From positions 1,550,001 through 1,614,000 of the forward strand of contig NZ_CP045720.1 of the NCBI RefSeq assembly GCF_009646115.1: DNA of 64,000 bases. Direction: 5' to 3'. Shown here piece after piece: positions 52,291-60,314 of this stretch. The stretch's first letter is position 1; each line of letters opens with the position of its first letter. The notes under the pieces are model-generated. The model worked only from the letters and a program-made list of their open reading frames with translations, did no database searches and was not told the DNA's origin. The position numbers and the translations under genes are program-made. This stretch comes from Pantoea eucalypti. Its GTDB lineage: Bacteria; Pseudomonadota; Gammaproteobacteria; Enterobacterales; Enterobacteriaceae.

Positions 52291-53424
52291 ATGGAACATT
52301 TAGTGGCACTGCGCCGCGATCTGCATGCGCACCCGGAGCTGGGCTTTCAGGAGCAGCGCACCAGCGAGATGGTGGCGAATTTCCTGCAACAGCTAGGCAT
52401 GGAGGTGCATCGCGGCATCGGTAAAACCGGCGTGGTCGGGATACTGAAAAAGGGCAGCAGTGACCGCATGATCGGCCTGCGCGCCGATATGGATGCGTTG
52501 CCGATGCAGGATCAGAGCGGCACAGAGTGGCAAAGCCAGGCAGAGCAGGTGAGTCACGCCTGCGGCCATGACGGTCATACTGTGATGCTGCTGGGGGCCG
52601 CCGAAAAACTGGCGCGCGACGTCAGCTTTGACGGCAGCGTCTGCTTTATCTTTCAGCCTGCCGAAGAGGGGCAGGCGGGCGCAAAGGCGATGATCGAGGA
52701 TGGCCTTTTCAGCCGCTTTCCCTGTGAGGCGGTCTACGCCATTCATAACTGGCCTGAACTGCCCCTCGGTCAGGTGCAGACCCGGCCCGGCGCCATCATG
52801 GCGGCAGCCGACCGCTTTGATATTCGGGTGCTGGGTGGCGGCGGTCACGCTGCGCAGCCTCATCTCACATGCGATACGCTTCTTGCGACCAGTGAGCTGG
52901 TGGTGCAGCTGAATACCCTGGTTTCACGCGCACTCGACCCATGCGAAACCGCGCTGCTCACCGTTACCCGAATGCAGGGTGGCTTTTCACACAACATGAT
53001 CCCGGCAGAGGCGAACATCACCGGCACGGTGCGCACCTTCAGCCCGACTGCACAGGATACGATTGAAGCGCGTTTGCGCCAGATGGCGGCGCACATCACC
53101 GCCGCCCACGGCCTGCAGGCAGAGGTCAGCTATCGGCGCTACTACCCGGCGACGATCAACAGCGCAACGGAAGCGCAGTTTTCCCTTGAGGCGCTAAAGC
53201 AGGCGGGCATCCCGGCTGACCTCGCACCACAGCCCGCGCTGACCTCAGAAGATTTTGCTTTTATGCTGCAGGCGCGCCCCGGTGCCTATCTGTGGCTGGG
53301 ATCGGCACCCTGCAAGCCGCTGCACCATGCCGCTTACGACTTCAATGATGCGCTGATCCCGCATGGCATTAACGTTTTTGTCGCCCTGATTCGTCAGGCG
53401 CTGGCAGAGAAATTTCCCTGCTGA
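52291..53424 (+). CDS. M20-family amidohydrolase (hippurate/N-acyl-amino-acid hydrolase type)
   Basis: A 377-residue metal hydrolase. Motifs: RRDLHAHPELGFQE, GLRADMDALPMQD (metal Asp), SHACGHDGHTVMLLGAAEKL (metal Cys/His) and IFQPAEEGQAGAKAMIEDGL (catalytic Glu pair). Members deacylate N-acyl amino acids, indoleacetyl-amino acids and hippurate. ATG 52291 follows GAGG; the longer frame overlaps the GhrA-like gene. With two GNATs near by it could reverse an acetylation step, or release an amine from a transported amide. Confidence 0.9.
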   Translation: MEHLVALRRDLHAHPELGFQEQRTSEMVANFLQQLGMEVHRGIGKTGVVGILKKGSSDRMIGLRADMDALPMQDQSGTEWQSQAEQVSHACGHDGHTVMLLGAAEKLARDVSFDGSVCFIFQPAEEGQAGAKAMIEDGLFSRFPCEAVYAIHNWPELPLGQVQTRPGAIMAAADRFDIRVLGGGGHAAQPHLTCDTLLATSELVVQLNTLVSRALDPCETALLTVTRMQGGFSHNMIPAEANITGTVRTFSPTAQDTIEARLRQMAAHITAAHGLQAEVSYRRYYPATINSATEAQFSLEALKQAGIPADLAPQPALTSEDFAFMLQARPGAYLWLGSAPCKPLHHAAYDFNDALIPHGINVFVALIRQALAEKFPC

Positions 53425-53537
53425 ATGCAGCGGGATTTTGACAGGAAATGCCGCTGCCTGGGGAATTACGGCAGCGTAAGAAACCAGCAGGTTGCGATAC
53501 TTGAGCCAACCGAACGTTACGTGGATGAGGGTTTAAA

Positions 53538-54854
53538 ATGCAGAATGTCATGGCAGAGCAGCAAGCATATTCCGATAACAGCCTGTTACTGGATGCACGT
53601 GAGCAGAATGTGCCGCGCGGTGTAGTGACCGCCCATCCGCTGGTGATCGAACGCGCCAGAGGCAGTGAAGTATGGGATGTGGAGGGCAATCGCTATCTCG
53701 ACTTTGTTGGCGGCATCGGCGTGCTGAACGTCGGCCACAATCACCCTGCGGTGGTCAATGCGGTCACCAGGCAGTTGGGTCTGGTTTCTCACGCCTGTTT
53801 TCAGGTGGTGGCCTATCCGGGCTACATTGAACTGGCACAGCGGCTGAACAAACTGGTCGGCGGCGATGAGGCATTCAAAAGCGTCTTCTTCACCAGCGGC
53901 GCCGAAGCCGTGGAAAATGCGGTGAAGATTGCCCGCTCGCACACCCAGCGGCCCGGCATCATTGCGTTTGATGGTGCGTTTCATGGGCGTACCCTGCTGG
54001 GCGTCACCCTGACCGGTATGTCCGCGCCTTACAAACAGAACTTTGGTCCGTTCCCTGGCGACATCTATCGTCTGCCATTCCCGAACCCGCTGCACGGCAT
54101 CACCGAAGCGGACTGCCTGAAAGCGATGGATCAGCTCTTCGCTGTGCAGATCCTGCCTGAGCGTGTGGCCGCGATTATCATCGAGCCGGTACAGGGCGAT
54201 GGCGGCTTCCTGCCAGCCGGACCGGCCTTTATGCAGGCGCTGCGTCGTATCACCAGCCAGCACGGCATTCTGCTGATTTGCGATGAAGTGCAATCCGGCT
54301 TTGGGCGTACCGGCACCATGTTTGCCTTCCAGCAGTTGGGGATCAAACCAGATTTAATTACCCTGGCGAAAAGCCTCGGCGGCGGTCTGCCGATTTCCGG
54401 TGTGGTTGGCCGTGCAGAGATCATGGATGCGCCAACGCCAGGCGGGTTAGGCGGCACCTACGGCGGCAACGCACTGGGCTGTGCGGCGGCGCTGGCGGTA
54501 CTGGATCTGTTTGAACAGGAGAACCTGTTGCAGCGGTCCTGTCAGCTCGGCGAACAGCTCAACGCCCGTCTGCGACAGCTGGCGGACAAATATGCCTGCA
54601 TTGGTGATGTGCGCGGCGTGGGCTTTATGCAGGCGGTGGAAATTCTCGACTTCGAAACGGGGCGTCCCGATGCGGCGCTTACCCAGAAGATCCTCGACAG
54701 CGCCTGCCAGGAAGGATTGCTGCTGATCAAATGCGGCCTGCATCGCAACACCATCCGTTTCCTGGCACCGCTGGTCACGACCGACTCACAACTGGAAGAG
54801 GCATTGCATATCTTTGATATTGCGCTGGCCCGCGCCACGGGCCGGTTGGGTTAA
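53538..54854 (+). CDS. 4-aminobutyrate aminotransferase (GabT/PuuE type)
   Basis: A 438-residue class-III PLP aminotransferase. Motifs: FVGGIGVLNVGHNHPAVV, FTSGAEAVENAVKIAR, AFDGAFHGRTLLGVTLTG, IIEPVQGDGGFLPAG, LICDEVQSGFGRTGTMFA and LAKSLGGGLPISGVVGRAE, where the Lys binds PLP. The pattern is that of GABA or 5-aminovalerate aminotransferases. It makes succinate semialdehyde (or glutarate semialdehyde) for the gabD-like enzyme at 38501. GAGGG precedes ATG 53538. Confidence 0.92.
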   Translation: MQNVMAEQQAYSDNSLLLDAREQNVPRGVVTAHPLVIERARGSEVWDVEGNRYLDFVGGIGVLNVGHNHPAVVNAVTRQLGLVSHACFQVVAYPGYIELAQRLNKLVGGDEAFKSVFFTSGAEAVENAVKIARSHTQRPGIIAFDGAFHGRTLLGVTLTGMSAPYKQNFGPFPGDIYRLPFPNPLHGITEADCLKAMDQLFAVQILPERVAAIIIEPVQGDGGFLPAGPAFMQALRRITSQHGILLICDEVQSGFGRTGTMFAFQQLGIKPDLITLAKSLGGGLPISGVVGRAEIMDAPTPGGLGGTYGGNALGCAAALAVLDLFEQENLLQRSCQLGEQLNARLRQLADKYACIGDVRGVGFMQAVEILDFETGRPDAALTQKILDSACQEGLLLIKCGLHRNTIRFLAPLVTTDSQLEEALHIFDIALARATGRLG

Positions 54855-54983
54855 ATCTGCATTCCTCATTGATTTTATTAGAATAATTTGAAAGCCTCCC
54901 GCTGGTATAACCACTGCGAAGCGCTGGCGCGTTTACGGTAAAGCGTGTTATATCTTCGGGAGGTTCTGAACATTTGATTAAGC

Positions 54984-55002
54984 GCCTGGCCCAACAGGCT
55001 CT
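54984..55002 (+). repeat. 19-base leader motif, copy 2
   Basis: GCCTGGCCCAACAGGCTCT, identical to 45555-45573. The next bases, CTGACAATGA then GGGGGGTGCT, also resemble the leader of the HAD gene (CTGACAATGACGAGGGTG at 41880-41897). Confidence 0.8.
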
Positions 55003-55020
55003 GACAATGAGGGGGGTGCT

Positions 55021-55530
55021 ATGAACGGCTTAATGAAACTTGACCGCATCGACATCAACATCCTGGTGCAACTCCAGAAAGATGGCCGTATCAGCAACGT
55101 TAACCTCGCCGACGCCGTCGGTCTCTCGCCCAGTCCCTGTCTGCAACGGGTCAAACGTCTGGAACAGGCTGGTTTTATCACCGGTTATGAAGCGCACATT
55201 AATCTCACCCGCATTACCGATTCGGTGACCGTCTTTACCGAAGTCACCCTGTCAGGCCATCGCCGCGAAGATTTTATGAAGTTCGAAAGTGCGATGCGCG
55301 ACGTCGATGAGCTGATGGAGTGCCATCTGATCACCGGCGGCTATGACTATTTGCTGCGCTTTATTACCCGCAGCATTGAACATTATCAGGAAGTGATTGA
55401 GAAGATGCTGGATGCGCAGATCGGCATTGATAAGTACTTCAGCTATATCGTGATTAAATCCCCGATCATGAAAAGCAGCGTGCCGTTACGATCGCTCATC
55501 GGGAAGCACACTGTGGAGTTCGGCGTATAA
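55021..55530 (+). CDS. Lrp/AsnC-family transcriptional regulator
   Basis: A 169-residue Lrp-type regulator: N-terminal HTH (LDRIDINILVQLQKDGRISN, VNLADAVGLSPSPCLQRVKRL) and a C-terminal RAM effector domain (ECHLITGGYDYLLRFITRS, HYQEVIEKMLD). Such proteins sense amino acids. It begins after GAGGGGGG. Placed between gabT and the hydantoinase genes on the same strand, it probably controls this cluster. It is close to Lrp/BkdR/PutR length and lacks odd features. Confidence 0.93.
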   Translation: MNGLMKLDRIDINILVQLQKDGRISNVNLADAVGLSPSPCLQRVKRLEQAGFITGYEAHINLTRITDSVTVFTEVTLSGHRREDFMKFESAMRDVDELMECHLITGGYDYLLRFITRSIEHYQEVIEKMLDAQIGIDKYFSYIVIKSPIMKSSVPLRSLIGKHTVEFGV

Positions 55531-55782
55531 ATGTCTGCCCGGCGTTGCCTCTCTCCTGCGTCCACCGGAGAGAGGGCCGTCACACCCATCCCGCTTTTTG
55601 GCTGCCTGCCTGACCCGTTATCCCGTTACCTCTATACCGCTTTAATCTGCCCAATCTTCCCTCAGCATAAAATTTTTTTCCGTTACAAAATTCAGTGGCT
55701 GCACCCGGTTTCAGGGCGCGCTACAGCCTCAACCATCGTCCGAACCCTTTTAAAATGATTTCAACCGATACAAGGAGTTGCC

Positions 55783-56229
55783 ATGGACTCATTACAGATT
55801 GCTGATCAGCAGTGGCAGCGCGATATGTTCACCATTTCTACCGATCGCCAGCGGCTGGACCTTGCCTGGATCCATATTCAGCTGGCGGAGAAGTCCTACT
55901 GGGCCAAAGGTCAGCCGCAGGCCAAAACCACGCGGGCGATTGCCGGTTCGCTGCCGTTTGGTCTTTATCACCAGCAGACTCAGATAGGTTTTGCCCGACT
56001 GATCACTGACTACACCCGTTTTGGCTGGCTGTGCGACGTGATCATTGATGAAAACTGGCGCGGTCACGGGCTGGGCAGCTGGCTGGCGACCTGCGTCCGT
56101 GAACATCCGGAGCTGCAAACGGTGCACCGCTGGATGCTTTCAACCCAGGATGCCCATCAGGTCTACCAGCGACTCGGCTGGCGTGTTGTGCAGCATCCCG
56201 AGACGCTGATGGAATTTCCGCTCTCATAA
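55783..56229 (+). CDS. GNAT-family N-acetyltransferase
   Basis: A 148-residue single-domain GNAT: N-terminal AEKSYWAKGQPQAKTTRAI, core ARLITDYTRFGWLCDVIIDE, the acetyl-CoA loop NWRGHGLGSWLATCVR and HQVYQRLGWRVVQHP near the end. Members acetylate small amines or amino acids. AAGGAG precedes the ATG. It lies 18 bases upstream of the hydantoinase A gene, so they are likely cotranscribed. Confidence 0.9.
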   Translation: MDSLQIADQQWQRDMFTISTDRQRLDLAWIHIQLAEKSYWAKGQPQAKTTRAIAGSLPFGLYHQQTQIGFARLITDYTRFGWLCDVIIDENWRGHGLGSWLATCVREHPELQTVHRWMLSTQDAHQVYQRLGWRVVQHPETLMEFPLS

Positions 56230-56247
56230 CTCTGGAGTTAACCCGAT

Positions 56248-58293
56248 ATGCGATACCGCGTTGGCGTGGATATTGGTGGATCCTTTACTGATTTCGCCGT
56301 GCTGGACCAGCAAACGAACCAGATCCATACCCTCAAAGTCCTGTCACGCCCGGACAAACCTGGCAGCGAAATCGAGACCGGGCTGACGCAATTTCAGCAG
56401 CATCAGGGCATTGATCCCGCTGAGATTGGCTACTTTACCCACGGCACGACGGTAGGGATTAACGCGGTGATCCAGCGGCGCGGTGTGCGGCTGGCACTGT
56501 TTGCTACCGAGGGCTTCTGCGATGTTCTGGAGCTGGCGCGGCTGAAAATTCCGCATATCCATGATCTTTTCTCCCGGCGTGCCGCACCGCTGATTACCCG
56601 CGACCGGGTATTTGCCATCCGCGAACGCATTGACGCCCACGGCAATGTGCTGCACGCGCCTGATCGTCAGAGCGTGCTGGACGCCATTGAGCAGGCACGC
56701 GCCGCAGGTTGTCAGGGTATTGTCGTGTCGCTGCTGCACAGCTATCGCAACCGGCATAATGAAGCAGCAGTAAAAGCGATTATTGAGGAAGTCGCGCCTG
56801 AGCTGCTGACCTCCTGTTCCGCTGACATCTGGCCGATTATTCGTGAATATGAACGCACCATCACCGCCACCATTAATGCCTACGTGCAGCCGATGGTCAT
56901 TCACTACCTGGAATCCTTTGAGCAGGCGCTGAAACGGCTTGGCGTAAAGCCGCCGCCGCGTATCACCAAATCCAACGGTGGGGTAATGGGCGTCGGGCAG
57001 GCGAAACGCGAATGCGTCCAGATGGTGCTCTCGGGCACCGCCTCCGGGGTGATCGGGGCCAGCTATCTGGCCAGCGCCTGCGGTTTTGACAAAATCCTCA
57101 GCCTGGATATTGGCGGCACCAGCGCCGACGTAGCGGTGATCATTGACGGCAAAGTGGCGCAGGGCAACGGCGAAATCATCGGCGACTTCCCGATCTTTAT
57201 TCCTTCTGTCGCCGTCACCTCAGTGGGGCAAGGCGGCGGCTCGCTGGCGTGGATTGACGGGCAGGGCGTATTGCAGATGGGACCAGACAGTGCCGGATCG
57301 CTGCCGGGTCCGGTCTGCTTCCAGCGCGGCGGCACACAGCCGACGGCCACCGATGCCTTTGCCGCCTGCGGCATGATGGGCCACGGTGCGTTGGGTTATA
57401 ACGCCGTGACGGTGGATGTTGCCGCCGCCCGGGCGGCCTGGCAGCCCCTGGCCGATGCCCTCACTATTTCGGTCGAGGAAACCGCGGAAACCGCTATTCA
57501 ACTGGCGATCTCCAGCATGTACAGCGACACCAGTGGCCTGCTGTCCCGCTTTGGCCTCGACCCACGTGAATTCTGGTTCCTCGCCTTTGGCGGAGCGGGC
57601 CCGATGATGGGCTGTTTTCTTGCCCGCGAACTGAACATGAAAGGGGTGATTGTTCCGCCTACGCCAGGCGTGCTCTCCGCATTAGGCGGACTGGTAGCGG
57701 ACATCCGCAACGATTTTATCCGCACACTCTACGGCGACCTGACGCCTGCGCTGGCTGACACATTAGCCAGTGAAGCCGAAGCCTTGCAGCAGCGCGCCTG
57801 CAACTGGCTGACGCAGGAGCACGGCAGCGACATGCCCTATAGCCTGCAGTTCAGCGCGGATATGCGCTATCACGGACAGTCGTTTGAAATCGACGTGCCG
57901 CTGGAGGCGAGCTGGCTGACGCAGGCAGATTTCACTGCGCTGCATGACGCCTTTGATCGCCAGCATCAGCAGCTGTTTGGTCACAGTGACCCGCAGGCAC
58001 CGGTGCAGTTGATTAACCTGCGGCTGGTGATCGCCTCACCCACGCCAAAACCGGTGATTAACCGGCTCGCAACGGCGACAGAACCGGTGCCAGTGCTGAA
58101 ACAGACCGATGCATGGATCGACGGCGCATGGCATCAGGTGGATGTGGTGCTGCGAACCGTATTGCTTGCCGGCCATCAGTTACGGGGTCCGGTCATCATT
58201 GCGCAGAACGATTGCACCACCTGCGTGCCGCCCGGTATGGGCGTGACGGTCGATTCCTTTGGTAACCTGCTGATCACGGCGAACGAGGCATAA
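56248..58293 (+). CDS. Hydantoinase/oxoprolinase family subunit A (HyuA)
   Basis: A 681-residue subunit of ATP-dependent cyclic-amide hydrolases (5-oxoprolinase, N-methylhydantoinase, caprolactamase, acetophenone carboxylase). ASKHA-like ATP motifs: VDIGGSFTDFAVLD near the start and LSLDIGGTSADVAVI at about 286. Also GYFTHGTTVGINAVIQRRG and FLAFGGAGPMMGC, both standard. It works with subunit B directly downstream. The substrate is a lactam or cyclic imide; the specific one is not readable. Close to gabT, a GABA-type lactam is worth considering. Confidence 0.92.
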   Translation: MRYRVGVDIGGSFTDFAVLDQQTNQIHTLKVLSRPDKPGSEIETGLTQFQQHQGIDPAEIGYFTHGTTVGINAVIQRRGVRLALFATEGFCDVLELARLKIPHIHDLFSRRAAPLITRDRVFAIRERIDAHGNVLHAPDRQSVLDAIEQARAAGCQGIVVSLLHSYRNRHNEAAVKAIIEEVAPELLTSCSADIWPIIREYERTITATINAYVQPMVIHYLESFEQALKRLGVKPPPRITKSNGGVMGVGQAKRECVQMVLSGTASGVIGASYLASACGFDKILSLDIGGTSADVAVIIDGKVAQGNGEIIGDFPIFIPSVAVTSVGQGGGSLAWIDGQGVLQMGPDSAGSLPGPVCFQRGGTQPTATDAFAACGMMGHGALGYNAVTVDVAAARAAWQPLADALTISVEETAETAIQLAISSMYSDTSGLLSRFGLDPREFWFLAFGGAGPMMGCFLARELNMKGVIVPPTPGVLSALGGLVADIRNDFIRTLYGDLTPALADTLASEAEALQQRACNWLTQEHGSDMPYSLQFSADMRYHGQSFEIDVPLEASWLTQADFTALHDAFDRQHQQLFGHSDPQAPVQLINLRLVIASPTPKPVINRLATATEPVPVLKQTDAWIDGAWHQVDVVLRTVLLAGHQLRGPVIIAQNDCTTCVPPGMGVTVDSFGNLLITANEA

Positions 58294-58294
58294 C

Positions 58295-60253
58295 ATGGCG
58301 ATTGATGGACGTAACTTACAAATCCTGGCGAACTACTGCGCCGCTGCTGCTGATGCGATGGCCTTTACCCTGATGCGTACCGCGCACTCCACCTTTGTTA
58401 AAGAGACGGAGGATTTCTCCTGCCAGATTGTCAGCCGCACCGGACTGGCGTTTGCCTCGCCGCGCAGTTTTGGCGCACCCTGGTACAGCGGCATCGACTA
58501 TGCGCCAGTACTGGCACTGATTGACGATTACGCCGACGGCGATATCTGCATTACTAATGACGCCTACGCCGGCAATGTGGCGACGCACTCGCCCGATATC
58601 CACATCTGGAAGCCGGTGTTTTACAAGGGCGAAATTGTCTGCTTCGTGGTGGGGCACATTCATAACACCGACGTCGGCGGCGCGGTGCCCGCCTCACTGT
58701 CGCGCTCGCTGACCGATATCGTGCAGGAGGGGATCCGCATCCCGCCACTGAAAATCATGCGGCAGGGGCAGCTCAATGAAGAGGTCGCCAGCATCATGCG
58801 GCTCAACGTGCGGGTGCCGGACCAGAACTGGGGTGATTTCAAAGCACAGCTGGCTTCAGTTAACGTCGGTGAGCGTAAAATCCACGACATTATCGCCCGT
58901 TTTGGTATCGACGATTTTTTACAGGGCATAGAAGGGATTCTCGATTACGCCGAAGCACAGGCCCGCAGCATTATCAGCACCATTCCCGATGGGGAGTATT
59001 TTTATGCCGACTACGCCGATGAAGATGGCGAGGGCGGTTATCCCTGCCGTATCGCCATTACACTGCGGGTGCAGGGCGATCAGCTGGAGCTGGACTACAC
59101 CGGCAGCGACCCGCAGCTGGCCTCGTCACTGAACATGCCGACCGGCGGCCGTGAACGGCATCCGCTGGCGCTGGTGGGCGTCACTTATGTGCTCTCCACA
59201 CTGGATCGTTCGCTGCTGCTGAACGCGGGAACACTGCGACCGACCCGGGCGATCCTGCCGCCGGGTACGGTGATGAATTGTGAAGCACCGGCGGCGGTGG
59301 GGATGCGCTCGCTGACCTGTGCACTGTCGCAGATTGCGACAATCGGCGTCTTCTCGCTGGCGATGCCGGACCGTCTTCCCGCCAATTCACCGGGCGGTAA
59401 TTCAATCATGAACATCCGCACGCAGACGCATAACCGCAGCGTGGTTGCTTCTCTGGGTCCAGTGGGTGGTGGCGCGGGCGGTACGCCGCGTCATGACGGG
59501 CCTGACGGCTCTGGCGGGCTGTCTGCCTTCCTGAAAAACACGCCCATTGAGATCAACGAAGCGGAAGTCCCGATCCGTTTTCATCGTTACGGGCTGGCTC
59601 AGGACAGCGCCGGCCCAGGTCGCTATCGCGGCGGCTTAGCGACCGAAATGGCATTTGAGATTTTCTCGCCCAACACCACGATTACCGCGCGCAACCGTAA
59701 CCGGTCGGTGTTTGCCTCGGCGGGCTTGGTGGGCGGGCAGAACGGGGCGCTCTCTTACTTCTGCACCCGGCGCAATGGCGAGGTTATCAATCACGGCAAC
59801 ACAGACGTAATCCACTGCCAGCCGGGTGACGTGGTCGAAGTGCGGGGCCCTGGCGCGGGCGGTTATGGCCTGCCGTCACAGCGCGAGACTGAGGCGGTCA
59901 TGCAGGATGTGCGCTGTGGTTATCTCAGCGTCGCAGCAGCCCGGGCGCAGTATGGCGTAGTGATCGTTGATGACGGTGTGGATGAGTCAGCCACAGCGCG
60001 CCTTCGCGCCGCGATGCCGCAACGCGCTGCGCAGCATTTTGAGCACGGCGAGGCACGGAATCGCTTTGAAACGCTCTGGACCCCTCAGCGTTACCAGTTG
60101 CTGACCGCTTTTCTGGCAGGCGCACCGGTCAGCTGGCGTCATTTCCTGAAAACCCAGGTATTCCGGGCGGTAGCGGAGATAGGCGAAACGGCGGATATGA
60201 ATCAAATATTCAGTGATTTGCATCAGCGATACCCGGCCATGGCGAACAATTAA
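58295..60253 (+). CDS. Hydantoinase/oxoprolinase family subunit B (HyuB)
   Basis: A 652-residue subunit B, longer than the usual 550-600 because the C-terminal 80 residues extend beyond the conserved part. Motifs: MRTAHSTFVKETEDFSCQI, ITNDAYAGNVATHSPDIHI (metal-binding region), FVVGHIHNTDVGGAVPASLS, FHRYGLAQDSAGPGRYRGGL and the GAGGYGLPSQRE closing segment. It starts one base after the subunit A stop, so the pair is translationally coupled. Together they hydrolyse a cyclic amide with ATP. Confidence 0.92.
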   Translation: MAIDGRNLQILANYCAAAADAMAFTLMRTAHSTFVKETEDFSCQIVSRTGLAFASPRSFGAPWYSGIDYAPVLALIDDYADGDICITNDAYAGNVATHSPDIHIWKPVFYKGEIVCFVVGHIHNTDVGGAVPASLSRSLTDIVQEGIRIPPLKIMRQGQLNEEVASIMRLNVRVPDQNWGDFKAQLASVNVGERKIHDIIARFGIDDFLQGIEGILDYAEAQARSIISTIPDGEYFYADYADEDGEGGYPCRIAITLRVQGDQLELDYTGSDPQLASSLNMPTGGRERHPLALVGVTYVLSTLDRSLLLNAGTLRPTRAILPPGTVMNCEAPAAVGMRSLTCALSQIATIGVFSLAMPDRLPANSPGGNSIMNIRTQTHNRSVVASLGPVGGGAGGTPRHDGPDGSGGLSAFLKNTPIEINEAEVPIRFHRYGLAQDSAGPGRYRGGLATEMAFEIFSPNTTITARNRNRSVFASAGLVGGQNGALSYFCTRRNGEVINHGNTDVIHCQPGDVVEVRGPGAGGYGLPSQRETEAVMQDVRCGYLSVAAARAQYGVVIVDDGVDESATARLRAAMPQRAAQHFEHGEARNRFETLWTPQRYQLLTAFLAGAPVSWRHFLKTQVFRAVAEIGETADMNQIFSDLHQRYPAMANN

Positions 60254-60314
60254 CGGAGAGTGCGCATCGTCGACTACGCTTTAAGTCTGCATGGACTATG
60301 AAGGCAACGCGACG

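Noticed and set aside
40405..60253. Ectoine degradation or the classical Puu pathway
   Set aside because: No ectoine hydrolase (M24 DoeA-type) or ectoine transporter, and no PuuA glutamine-synthetase-like or PuuD peptidase gene is present.
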